In this document: positions 25,115 through 33,292 of the stretch, one piece after another
Position numbering within the stretch: the first letter of the stretch is position 1
Layout: every line of letters begins with the position of its first letter
DNA from: Paenibacillus vietnamensis
GTDB taxonomy: Bacteria > Bacillota > Bacilli > Paenibacillales > Paenibacillaceae
Direction: 5' to 3'
Length of the DNA: 64,000 nt
NCBI RefSeq assembly: GCF_020169515.1
Contig: NZ_JAHMHW010000023.1
Span: forward strand, 1-64,000
Made by a program: the position numbers and the translations under genes
Notes under the pieces: model-generated
Databases searched by the model: none
Seen by the model: the letters and a program-made list of their open reading frames with translations, nothing else
What the model was told of the DNA's origin: nothing

Positions 25115-25155
25115 AAAAAAATAATAAAAAAGAGGCCGTTGCATATAACGGCCTC
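25115..25155 (-). terminator. terminator of the M1 peptidase operon
   Basis: GAGGCCGTT / AACGGCCTC stem, followed on the minus strand by TTTTTTATTATTTTTTT. Confidence 0.9.
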
Positions 25156-25182
25156 CTTTCATATGCTGGTGCAGAAACGGGT

Positions 25183-26001
25183 CTAAAGCTGCTTCGATTG
25201 AAGGTAGTCGAATTGCGAGGCGAGCGTCCATACCTTGAGCAGCGTCTTGATCAGATGATAGCCCTGATGCATGATGAGCGCGATCAAGCCGGCCCAAAGC
25301 ATGGAAAGGCTGGAGACGGCAAGTCCGAAGGCGGCCCCGACGGCCCATAATACAATCGACAGCGCGGCATAAGTGAGGAAGTTTCTGACCGCCCGCCACA
25401 GCGAGCGGAAGATGCCGTCGCCGTTCACGGCTCCGAACTGCATGGCTACCGACAGCAAATGCAGTATCGTTGCCCATAGCAGCCATAAGCCGGCACCGGG
25501 CAGCACCTCCTGCAGCAGCTGGGGCACGGAATGGCTGCCGAGCAGCGAGTCGAGAGCCCGGGGCAGCAGCCAGCAGCCCGGGGCCAAAGCAAGCACGGTT
25601 TCGATCCAATACAAGAGCAGGACCGATTTCCAGCCTTTTCGGATGCCTGCAAGGAAGCTGGTGCCGCTGCCCGAATCCCTCGTCTGCCGGAGTGAATGGA
25701 ACAAGCCGGCATTAAATAAAGGGGTAACAAGCATACGCGTTCCCAGCAGACCTCCGAGCATCCACATATACGGGTGGGTAATGTCCGTTTTCAGCAGCTG
25801 GAACTGCACCTCCGTCAGGAACAGCCGGACTGCGGCCTCCGAGGGATGATCGATAGGGAACCGGCGTAGCAGGGGAGCGACGACGGAGTCGATAAAACGG
25901 TAGAGGAAGAACCCCCACAGCAGCTTATAGAGAAAGAACAGAATGACGACATTGAAATGCTTCACCGCCAGCTGCCAGCCTTGCTTCATGTGTATTTTCA
26001 T
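25183..26001 (-). CDS. hypothetical integral membrane protein, 272 aa
   Basis: Not recognised. About six hydrophobic segments, beginning with FNVVILFFLYKLLWGFFLY, separated by short basic loops; a pattern like uncharacterised DUF-type polytopic proteins. No catalytic motif is apparent. The ATG follows AAGGAGCG. It starts 27 bases after the stop of the M1-peptidase gene on the same strand, so both are in one operon. Confidence 0.75.
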   Translation of the reverse strand: MKIHMKQGWQLAVKHFNVVILFFLYKLLWGFFLYRFIDSVVAPLLRRFPIDHPSEAAVRLFLTEVQFQLLKTDITHPYMWMLGGLLGTRMLVTPLFNAGLFHSLRQTRDSGSGTSFLAGIRKGWKSVLLLYWIETVLALAPGCWLLPRALDSLLGSHSVPQLLQEVLPGAGLWLLWATILHLLSVAMQFGAVNGDGIFRSLWRAVRNFLTYAALSIVLWAVGAAFGLAVSSLSMLWAGLIALIMHQGYHLIKTLLKVWTLASQFDYLQSKQL

Positions 26002-26028
26002 CGATAATCGCTCCTTGAACGCTAATAC

Positions 26029-28041
26029 TTACCAGCCCAGCGAACCGATCAGCCCTTCGATCAGCTTGGCGACGCCGAGGCTCCATCTCGTCCGCGTCTT
26101 CTCCGCCAGCTGAGCCTGCATAAAGTTGTTGATCAGCTTATTGTCGAGCACGTTCGAATGGTTAGGGTCGACGATGGCCCATTCCAGCGGCGCGGAGTGA
26201 ACGAGGTTGTATTGAATATGCGACTCCTGGGAGTTCCATATCTTCGATACCCTTGTGCCGTCCGTATACTGCATCAAAATCGGAATATCGCCGTTAAATC
26301 CGCCATGCCTCTTGATAAGCACGCTTGATTCGTACAGCTGCTTCCCGTTCTCTGTGACCGGCTTCACCTGGATGGCTTCTACGGCATAGTCGGCCATTTG
26401 ATTGCCGTACACGTACTGGCTGAAGTAATCGGTCCATTTCGTCTTGGTCACCTGCTCGACGACCCGCTGGAAATCGGCTGTGTTCGGATGCTTGAATTTA
26501 TATTTTTGAAAATAGGTCCGCAAAATCTTCTGCATCGTCCGGGCGCCGACTTGATTTTCGATGCCGATCAGCACGAGCTTCGCCCTCATATATACATTTT
26601 CCGCGTATTGATTGTGGCTGACGTAGGACCAGGACTGCATCTTAAGCGGCGCCGGATCGGTCATATAGCTGGCCTCCACTCGCAGATCGGGCTCAAGCCC
26701 GTAAGCAAGCTCCATCACCTTGTCCTCGGCGTAAGAAGTAAAGCCTTCGTCGAGCCAGGCTTCCTCGAATTCGTTGGAGGCGACCATGCCGTACCAGTAT
26801 TGGTGGCCGATCTCGTGCACGACGGTGCGCTCCAGGTCGTAGCCGGGATTTTCTTTTTCTGCAGCAAAAGCGGTGACCAGCGTCGGATACTCCATGCCAC
26901 CTGCGCCGTTCGCTCCTTTCGGCGGAACGACGATCGACAGCGTACTGTAAGGATATTCGCCGTACCATTTGGCGTAATTGGATAACGCGGATTTGGCGGC
27001 ATGCATGTAACGGTCTTTTAGCGGCTCATGCGCCGGGTCCAAATACAGCTTGATGCGTACGCCCGGTATGCCTTTGTCCGAGTAGGCGTCCTCTTCATAG
27101 ACGAAATGCGGCGATGCAGCCCAGGCAAAATCATGTACGTCGTCGGCATAAAACTGGTACACCTTCTGTTGATCCTTCATTTGGATGGCTTTGGTCTGGA
27201 AGCCGGTTGCCGCAACCGTATAGGCCTCCGGAACGTTGATCTGAACGCTGTAAATGCCGAAATCGCTGTAAAATTCCGAGTTGCCGTGGTACTGGTGCAC
27301 GTTCCAGCCTTCGGCCGTGCGGCCGCGCGTTCCGACGGTTTCGTAGGCGGCTACCTTCGGGAACCATTGGCCGGCCATCACGAAATCGTTGGAATAGCCC
27401 ATCCGGGCAAATACCTCCGGCAGCTTCACCTCGAAGCTCATGCGCAGCGTGACGGATTTTCCCGGCATGACCGGCTCGGGCAGGCGGATTTTGGCCAGCG
27501 TGGAATCGAACGTATTGCCGTCATCGGGCTGCACGTAATGAAGGCGCGGAAGGAGGCTTTCGCCGTTCAGCGTCTCCAGAGTGAGCAGCTTCATGTAGCC
27601 GAGACTGCCGGCCGTTGCTTTGTCCTGGCGCAGCTGGCCGCCGGACTCTTTCATGAAGGTCGTTTTGTCCGACTGGAAGGCGTTCGGATATAGGTGGAAG
27701 TAGAGCTCGGACACCGCGTTTTTGCCGGGATTGGTCCAGGTTACGGCTTGTTCGCCGTCAAGATGCTGAACGTCCTGCCGCAAGGTAACGTCGATATGGT
27801 ATTCAACGACACGCTTGCTGAGCGATTCGGGCTTCGGCTTCATGACGGTATTGGGCTCCTGGACAGCCGGCGGCTTGGCCGAATTCTGGGCAGGAGCAGG
27901 CGCTTGCTTGGCGATGGCGGGGGCAAATGCGTACGTATATTGGGATTGCCAAGCATTCCCGAAGCCATGCTGCACGGACAGGCCGAGCAGGACGGCTGCG
28001 AGTATTACGAGTAAAATTCGTTTGGAATAGCGTGGAGTCAT
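26029..28041 (-). CDS. M1 family metallopeptidase
   Basis: 670-residue zinc aminopeptidase-like protein with an N-terminal membrane/signal segment (ILLVILAAVLLGLSV) and a Pro/Ala/Gln-rich linker, so the catalytic part is extracytoplasmic. The domain carries GAGGMEYPTL (the GxMEN-like exopeptidase motif) and VVHEIGHQYWYG with the downstream Glu in EAWLDEGFTSYAED, giving a complete zinc site. ATG at 28041 follows GGGAGGG; a longer start at 28065 would contain that site. It heads an operon with a membrane protein. Confidence 0.92.
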   Translation of the reverse strand: MTPRYSKRILLVILAAVLLGLSVQHGFGNAWQSQYTYAFAPAIAKQAPAPAQNSAKPPAVQEPNTVMKPKPESLSKRVVEYHIDVTLRQDVQHLDGEQAVTWTNPGKNAVSELYFHLYPNAFQSDKTTFMKESGGQLRQDKATAGSLGYMKLLTLETLNGESLLPRLHYVQPDDGNTFDSTLAKIRLPEPVMPGKSVTLRMSFEVKLPEVFARMGYSNDFVMAGQWFPKVAAYETVGTRGRTAEGWNVHQYHGNSEFYSDFGIYSVQINVPEAYTVAATGFQTKAIQMKDQQKVYQFYADDVHDFAWAASPHFVYEEDAYSDKGIPGVRIKLYLDPAHEPLKDRYMHAAKSALSNYAKWYGEYPYSTLSIVVPPKGANGAGGMEYPTLVTAFAAEKENPGYDLERTVVHEIGHQYWYGMVASNEFEEAWLDEGFTSYAEDKVMELAYGLEPDLRVEASYMTDPAPLKMQSWSYVSHNQYAENVYMRAKLVLIGIENQVGARTMQKILRTYFQKYKFKHPNTADFQRVVEQVTKTKWTDYFSQYVYGNQMADYAVEAIQVKPVTENGKQLYESSVLIKRHGGFNGDIPILMQYTDGTRVSKIWNSQESHIQYNLVHSAPLEWAIVDPNHSNVLDNKLINNFMQAQLAEKTRTRWSLGVAKLIEGLIGSLGW

Positions 28042-28145
28042 TGAACGTTTCCCTCCCGTTGACAAGCATCTACAGCATGTATATGTTTGCTTTTCGATGA
28101 TTATTAGCTAAAATGGAATTATTGTATCGGGAAGGTGTGAAGCGC

Positions 28146-28670
28146 GTGACAGAGGAGCAAGGACAAGCGGCACAGCCGGAGAAGAAGGAGAAAAAATCAC
28201 TGTCGCTCAACGTAGTGAGCAGCAAAAAACATAAAGGCTTCGGAGCGGGCTCGATCGATTTAAGCGATGTGGCCTGCGTCATTATCGACGAGGGAGTCGC
28301 TTATATCGACGTAGGGGCCATGCACGCAAAGAGCAAGGTGGAGCGCGGCATCAAGTTTACGCCGAACAAAGAAGATACGCCGAACGGGCGCCAGTGCTGG
28401 ATCGTCTGGGTGGCGGTCGAGCGCTCGGAGGAAGGCTCCTATTACGCGGGAGCGACGGCATGCGAGATGCTGATCGACACGGAAGCGCGCCGCGGCTGGA
28501 AAATTCTCGCCGACCACGTCAACAAGCTGGATTATGCGATTAAGCGCCGTTATATTTTGGGCGAGCTTGGCGAGGTTGAGAAGGCGGCGCTTCATAAGCT
28601 GCTCGTGGAGCACAATCAGGAATGGTGGGAACGCTCGCCTGACGAGCTGAAGCAGGCTTTGAGCGTGTAA
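28146..28670 (+). CDS. ywhD: YwhD family protein
   Basis: 174-residue soluble protein matching Bacillus YwhD: VVSSKKHKGFGAGSIDLS, YIDVGAMHAKSKVE and YYAGATACEMLI are shared as I remember them. Function unknown. In Bacillus it lies beside ywhE (pbpG) and the spermidine genes, which are also found about 10 kb downstream here. GTG at 28146 is preceded by GGGAAGG; earlier in-frame starts would cover that site. A terminator follows. Confidence 0.88.
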   Translation: MTEEQGQAAQPEKKEKKSLSLNVVSSKKHKGFGAGSIDLSDVACVIIDEGVAYIDVGAMHAKSKVERGIKFTPNKEDTPNGRQCWIVWVAVERSEEGSYYAGATACEMLIDTEARRGWKILADHVNKLDYAIKRRYILGELGEVEKAALHKLLVEHNQEWWERSPDELKQALSV

Positions 28671-28700
28671 CGCCAGGCAAGTTAATCGAAATGACAGGAA

Positions 28701-28749
28701 AACCTCATCGTTCGCGAAGTCCGCTTTGCGAAGGGTGAGGTTTTTTTCT
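28701..28749 (+). terminator. terminator of ywhD
   Basis: AACCTCATC / GGTGAGGTT with an inner TTCGCGAA-TTGCGAA stem, then seven T. Confidence 0.85.
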
Positions 28750-28753
28750 TTAT

Positions 28754-28780
28754 GCGAAACGGGCTTTTGCCGCCAGAGGA
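28754..28780 (+). repeat. dispersed repeat family B, partial copy
   Basis: GCGAAACGGGCTTTTGCCGCC followed by AGAGGA matches the first half of the family-B consensus; the second half is lost. The rest of the stretch to 29157 (about 380 bases) is AT-rich and holds no convincing gene or RNA. Confidence 0.55.
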
Positions 28781-29157
28781 CGACACAGAATCGAGCTGCG
28801 CAAAATGCAGCTAACGATTCGTGCGTATCGCCAGACATTTGCGCCTTATGGACAAAAATGACACTTAGTCGGCAAATTAAGCCTTTTGTCCATTCTAACG
28901 GCCATCATAGAACTTTATGGCACATCATTTAAAGAGAATGCTGCTTCAAAGCGACCTAAGTTTCTCTCCTGTCCGTTAGCCGACTACGCTTGTTATTAGA
29001 ACACTCTAAGCAGCGATTATGACCGTTAACAGACTTAACTTCAATAAAAAACCGCCGTTCTTACGCGGAGTATCTTATTCAGCAAAAATTTTTTTCAAAA
29101 AGTGCAGGGGTAGAAGGAAGAGCCGTCGTCTATTAGATTGGGAAGGAGGGGAGCGAT

Positions 29158-29715
29158 ATTCTGGACGAGAATTGGATCAAGGCGGCACAGAACGGAGGGC
29201 CCGAGCATTATCGACCGTTCGTGCAGGCTTATGGTTCGTATATCTACAAAACGGTGTTTGCCGTGCTTCAATCGCCGCATGATGCGGAGGACGTCACTCA
29301 GGAAGTGCTGCTGCAAATTTATCGCTCCCTTCCGGAATGCCGGATGGACGGCTTGAAGACCTGGATTACCCGGATTGCGGTAAACAAGGCCATCGACTAC
29401 AAACGGAGCCGGGCGCGCAGGCCGGAGGAGCCGGTGGAGAGCGGCTTGCTGTCAGACGGGCTGACGGAGAATACGGATGCGGCTCCCGCGGCCGAGCAAT
29501 CGGCGCTTGAGCTGGAAGAGAAGCGGCAGCTGCGCGAGCAGGTCGCAAGGCTTCCGGACAATTACCGGGAGGTCGTCACCTCTTACTATATGCAGGACAA
29601 GTCGTATGAACAAATCGCGGCAGAGACGGGCTTGGAGCTCAAAAGCGTCGAGTCCCGGCTGTACCGGGCACGCAACTGGATGAAGCGCCACTGGCGGAAG
29701 GAGGACTTCGAATGA
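29158..29715 (+). CDS. ECF RNA polymerase sigma factor
   Basis: 185-residue sigma factor with region 2 (DAEDVTQEVLLQIYRSLP, about 43-60) and region 4 (LPDNYREVVTSYYMQDKSYEQIA). Strong AAGGAGGGG at 29143-29151 is followed six bases later by ATT (29158) and then CTG (29161); no ATG, GTG or TTG lies between the site and homologous N-terminal sequence (DENWIKAAQNGGPEHYRPF). The first standard start, GTG at 29221, has no ribosome site and would drop those residues. A non-standard ATT or CTG start is therefore likely. It overlaps the anti-sigma gene by four bases. Confidence 0.85.
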   Translation: MLDENWIKAAQNGGPEHYRPFVQAYGSYIYKTVFAVLQSPHDAEDVTQEVLLQIYRSLPECRMDGLKTWITRIAVNKAIDYKRSRARRPEEPVESGLLSDGLTENTDAAPAAEQSALELEEKRQLREQVARLPDNYREVVTSYYMQDKSYEQIAAETGLELKSVESRLYRARNWMKRHWRKEDFE

Positions 29716-30356
29716 GCGAGGTTAAGGAAGGAACGGAGCTTGGCTGCAGCTTGGGGACAGGACATGTTCCTGCTGAGGAGATGAGCCGGTATGTACAGGG
29801 CCAATTAGCCGCGCAGGAGCGGGAGCGGATAGAGCTCAGGCTTGAACGCTGCGGACACTGCCTGCAGCTGTTCATGGCGGCGCTGGATGCGTCTGCCGAA
29901 GAGGACGGAGCGGATTCCATATTCATGCAGCCTGTTATGAATGATCTTGAAACTCGAGTGATAGAGCAGCTGGCGGTAGAAGCCCGGCTGGAAGTCCGTT
30001 CATCGCAACCGCCAGTTGGGCCGGAAATGCAGTCCGGGCGGAAATCGTCCGCAGCAGTCTCCGTACAGGAGAAGCCTTACCGGCGCCGCTCCTGGCTTCA
30101 GCATCCGGTCACGCATTATACGATTGCGGCATCGGTTACGCTGCTGCTGCTCGGCTCGGGGACCTTCGCTTCGTTCTCCCAGAAGCTGGCGGAGCACGAT
30201 ATTCAATTGATGGCGAGCGAGGAACGCAGTCAGCCTCCGCACCAGCCGCCGGCTGCACCGGCTAACGTAGAATCGCGCACAGTATCCTGGTCGGACAAAA
30301 TGGTCAATCAGACCGGAACTTGGCTGGATGGGCTTCAGGCTCTCCGTTTTAAATAA
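29712..30356 (+). CDS. anti-sigma factor
   Basis: 214-residue membrane protein translated by ATGA overlap from the sigma gene. The N-terminal zinc-binding region has RLERCGHCLQLF: the CxxC is kept but the usual His four residues before is not evident, so zinc binding may be altered. A single membrane helix lies at about 136-156 (TIAASVTLLLLGSGTFASF), followed by a Pro-rich external tail. It presumably holds the partner sigma factor inactive until a wall or membrane signal appears. Confidence 0.78.
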   Translation: MSEVKEGTELGCSLGTGHVPAEEMSRYVQGQLAAQERERIELRLERCGHCLQLFMAALDASAEEDGADSIFMQPVMNDLETRVIEQLAVEARLEVRSSQPPVGPEMQSGRKSSAAVSVQEKPYRRRSWLQHPVTHYTIAASVTLLLLGSGTFASFSQKLAEHDIQLMASEERSQPPHQPPAAPANVESRTVSWSDKMVNQTGTWLDGLQALRFK

Positions 30357-30392
30357 TAGTAGGCATTGTAATAACGAAAGGAAGGAAACGAG

Positions 30393-31562
30393 ATGAATAA
30401 AAGCCCGTTAGCGGCGTTTTTTCTTTCATTTATCCCAGGAGCGGGGCATGCTTATTTGGGAAGGCCGTTTAGAACGATCTTTTACGGCGGAACATTTTTT
30501 GGAGCCATCGGCTTGTTGTTTTTTCTGGAGATTACGGTTAACTTTCTCGACGAATCGTTTATCTATTTCTTGCTGTTTATAGCTGGAGCAGCTTGGTTCA
30601 TCAATATGATGGATATGATTTTGATACTGGTATCGGGCAAAGTTCAAAGAACAGGGGCTGCCGTGCCGCCGGCCTATGGCGATTTTTCTGGAAGTGATCC
30701 GATGTCTGCTTCGGTTACGCTTGAACGCCAGCAGGAAAAGTCCCGCACGATTTTGCTGTCTTTTATTCCCGGACTCGGTCATATGAGCCTTGGGCTAATG
30801 CAGCGGGGGATCACTTACTTAATTTCATTTGCAGGTTTGTTTGCGATCATTACCTTTCTCAGCATTATTATGAACTCGGGCTCGCTGCTTATCTTTTTGC
30901 TGGTGCTTCCAGTGATTTGGATTCACTGCATGTTTGACGCGATTCAGCATTTGCATGCAAAGCAGAACGGTCTTCCGCTCGTAGATCGTAGCTTGTTCGA
31001 GGACTTGGAATCGAATATCGCATCCGGACGAAAAAATAAAGTGCTCGCTATCGCGCTGTCGATTTTTCCGGGGGCCGGGCATCTGTATCTGGGCTTGCAG
31101 AAAAGGGGCCTTCAGCTCATGGGGGGATTTCTTTTGAGCATTTACATTATGGACAATTTACGTTTGTCCCTGTTCTTCTTCCTTCTGCCTCTGTTCTGGT
31201 GTTACGCGTTTTTTGATGCTCTGCAGCAAACTTCCCGTTACGAGCGGCAAGCGCTGTCGGACGATCCGCTGCTGCCGCAGCTTGTGCCTTATCAGCGCTG
31301 GTTCGGGCTCGGCCTGCTCGGCTTCGGGCTGTATTACTTGCTCGACCGTATAGCGGCTGAGGTGACGTCCCGCATCTCTAACGAAATCTATTCGCAATAT
31401 ATGCAAATCAAGTACATGCTGCCGACAGCGGTCATTGCGTTTATTATGATCATAATCGGAATGCGGCTGGCTTTTGGTACGAAAATGGCGAAGCCTTCCG
31501 TTCCGCCGGCGGCGCTGCCTGCGGCAGCATACGACGATAAGCGTGAGGAGGAGATCCGATGA
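30393..31562 (+). CDS. multi-pass membrane protein with three PGxGH repeats
   Basis: 389-residue polytopic protein made of three homologous units. Each begins with an FIPG/FPG-type turn: SFIPGAGHAYLGRP (about 13), SFIPGLGHMSLGLMQRG (about 127) and SIFPGAGHLYLGLQKRG (about 224), each followed by two to three hydrophobic helices. The pattern resembles TM2-like domain proteins repeated three times. Function unknown. The ATG follows GGAAGGAAACG; 36 bases after the anti-sigma gene, so it is probably a target or partner of the sigma system. Confidence 0.75.
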   Translation: MNKSPLAAFFLSFIPGAGHAYLGRPFRTIFYGGTFFGAIGLLFFLEITVNFLDESFIYFLLFIAGAAWFINMMDMILILVSGKVQRTGAAVPPAYGDFSGSDPMSASVTLERQQEKSRTILLSFIPGLGHMSLGLMQRGITYLISFAGLFAIITFLSIIMNSGSLLIFLLVLPVIWIHCMFDAIQHLHAKQNGLPLVDRSLFEDLESNIASGRKNKVLAIALSIFPGAGHLYLGLQKRGLQLMGGFLLSIYIMDNLRLSLFFFLLPLFWCYAFFDALQQTSRYERQALSDDPLLPQLVPYQRWFGLGLLGFGLYYLLDRIAAEVTSRISNEIYSQYMQIKYMLPTAVIAFIMIIIGMRLAFGTKMAKPSVPPAALPAAAYDDKREEEIR

Positions 31563-32233
31563 ACGCAGTGAACGAGGCAAGAAGCGCAGCGGCCGTGCCG
31601 GGCGGCATACGGACCTGGAGGGTCGGCTCGCTGTCTATGGGCGTTACGCTTATTCTGCTCGGAACGGCTTTGGCGGTATCGATCTGGCAGAATATTGAAG
31701 CCTATGAAATGCTGCTGTGGGTCGCGCCGGTCGTATTCATGATGCTGGGCGCCGAGCTGCTGCTTTATTTGAAATTTTCAGGGAGCGACCGGGCGATCGT
31801 CCGGTATGACTGGATGAGTGTGTTTTTCGTCGGGGCGGTCGGCATGGCGAGCTTGGCGCTTGCTTTGCTGATGTCGACCGGCCTGTTCAACGAGCTGCAG
31901 CGCGAGCTGAGCATGACTCAGCGGTCTGCGTTCGTCGATGCGCAAACGGTCGAGGTTCCGGCAAATGTGAAGAAAATCGTTGTCCAATCCTTAAGCGGCG
32001 TGACGGTCGAAGAATCGGAAACGCGCGAAGTGCATCTGTTCGGCCAGGTGCGGTATTGGTCGGCCGACCAGCTGGCCAGGCTGGACGACAAAATGATGAA
32101 GACGAAGATCGTCGGAACGGATATGTATGTGATGATCGGCACGGTAGAGCGGAAGGACGGCGGCTTGGTAAGCGACATGGTCGATACTCAGCTTACTCTG
32201 GTTGTGCCGAAGGGTGTAGAGGTTGTGCAGTAA
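31559..32233 (+). CDS. LiaF/PspC-like membrane protein
   Basis: 224 residues with three hydrophobic segments (about 25-45, 55-75 and 88-108) and a soluble beta-rich C-terminal domain beginning around residue 130 (VEVPANVKKIVVQSLSGVTV...), which resembles the beta-helix part of LiaF/toast-rack proteins; assignment is tentative. It starts by ATGA overlap with the preceding gene and closes the sigma operon at a strong terminator. A role in envelope-stress sensing is inferred from context. Confidence 0.7.
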   Translation: MNAVNEARSAAAVPGGIRTWRVGSLSMGVTLILLGTALAVSIWQNIEAYEMLLWVAPVVFMMLGAELLLYLKFSGSDRAIVRYDWMSVFFVGAVGMASLALALLMSTGLFNELQRELSMTQRSAFVDAQTVEVPANVKKIVVQSLSGVTVEESETREVHLFGQVRYWSADQLARLDDKMMKTKIVGTDMYVMIGTVERKDGGLVSDMVDTQLTLVVPKGVEVVQ

Positions 32234-32262
32234 AAGGACTAAAGTAAAAAGACGCAAAATAA

Positions 32263-32308
32263 AAGAGCTGCATCAGGGCTTCGTCAGCCCCGGTGCAGCT
32301 TTTTTTTG
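32263..32308. terminator. bidirectional terminator, sigma operon / oxidase operon
   Basis: AAAGAGCTGCA / TGCAGCTTTTTT outer stem with inner GGGCT / AGCCC. Confidence 0.85.
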
Positions 32309-32322
32309 GCATGCCCGAAGGC

Positions 32323-32649
32323 TTACCCAATTGCGTTATAAGTCATTATCCAAATCGATCCGGCCACGATCGTCAGCAGGATGACGAGGCCGAAGATGAG
32401 AGCCATCAGGTTGTAGCGCGGCTTCTGTTCCTCGCGCAGATGCATGAAGAAGATCAGCTGTACCGCGAATTGCAGCACGGCCATGACGAGAATGATCGCC
32501 GTCGTAGCTTTTTTGCTTAGCATGTCGTTCATGACGAGGACGAGCGGAATGATCGTCAAGACGATCGAGAGCAGGAAGCCGATGACGTAGGACTTCATCG
32601 AGCCATGGGATTCGTGCGATTCGTGCCCATGCGCGTTATGCTGTTCCAT
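32323..32649 (-). CDS. cyoD: quinol oxidase subunit IV
   Basis: 108-residue three-helix subunit of the heme-copper quinol oxidase. The N-terminus is His-rich (HNAHGHESHESHGS); hydrophobic helices and the FFMHLREEQKPRYN block are typical of CyoD/QoxD. It is the last gene of the operon, one base apart from subunit III. The gene name could equally be qoxD. Confidence 0.93.
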   Translation of the reverse strand: MEQHNAHGHESHESHGSMKSYVIGFLLSIVLTIIPLVLVMNDMLSKKATTAIILVMAVLQFAVQLIFFMHLREEQKPRYNLMALIFGLVILLTIVAGSIWIMTYNAIG

Positions 32650-32650
32650 C

Positions 32651-33292
32651 CTACATCACCCCCATCAGATAAACGATTGTGAAGACGAAAATCCAGACGA
32701 CGTCCAGGAAGTGCCAGTACAAGCTGATGATGTTCACCTTGCGCTTTGTCACCGGCGTAATGCCGCGGCGGCTGATCTGCAGCATCAGAGCGACCATCCA
32801 TACCAGGCCGACCGATACGTGCAAGCCGTGCGTGCCGACCAAAGTGAAGAAGGCGGACCAGTAGGCGCTTGTTCCGATATTCGCGCCCTCGTGCACCAGA
32901 TGAATAAACTCGGTCACTTCCAGGTAAATAAACGAGGCGCCGAGCAGCGCGGTAATCGCAAGCCACAGGATCAGGCCGCGTTTGTTGCCCTTGTGCATCT
33001 CCAGAACGGCAACGCCGCTCGTGAAGCTGCTCGTTAACAAAAGAAACGTCGAAATAATGATGCCGTTCAGCTCGATCAGCTCCGCGCCCGTCGGGCCTCC
33101 GTCCGTGTTCAGGCGAAGGACGACGAAGGTGGCGAACAGCGTGCCGAACAAGATAACGTCGGTTATGAGAAACAGCCAGAAGCCGAATTGCTTCATCGAT
33201 TCTTGATCGTGGTGGTCGTCATGGTGGCCGCCGCCGTGGCCGGCCCCGTGACCTCCATGCGCCCCTGTATGGGCGGTAACAGCATGTGCCAT
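32651..33292 (-). CDS. cyoC: quinol oxidase subunit III
   Basis: 213 residues with five membrane helices and a His-rich N-terminus. The conserved SAYWSAFFTLVGTHGLHVSV and YWHFLDVVWIFVFT segments define a cytochrome c/quinol oxidase subunit III. Its start overlaps the end of subunit I by one base (TAATG-type), indicating coupled translation. Alternative name qoxC. Confidence 0.95.
   Translation of the reverse strand: MAHAVTAHTGAHGGHGAGHGGGHHDDHHDQESMKQFGFWLFLITDVILFGTLFATFVVLRLNTDGGPTGAELIELNGIIISTFLLLTSSFTSGVAVLEMHKGNKRGLILWLAITALLGASFIYLEVTEFIHLVHEGANIGTSAYWSAFFTLVGTHGLHVSVGLVWMVALMLQISRRGITPVTKRKVNIISLYWHFLDVVWIFVFTIVYLMGVM

Noticed and set aside
28726..29282. Short frames between ywhD and the sigma gene
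   Set aside because: They cross the ywhD terminator and a family-B repeat or are out of frame with the sigma gene, and lack ribosome sites.
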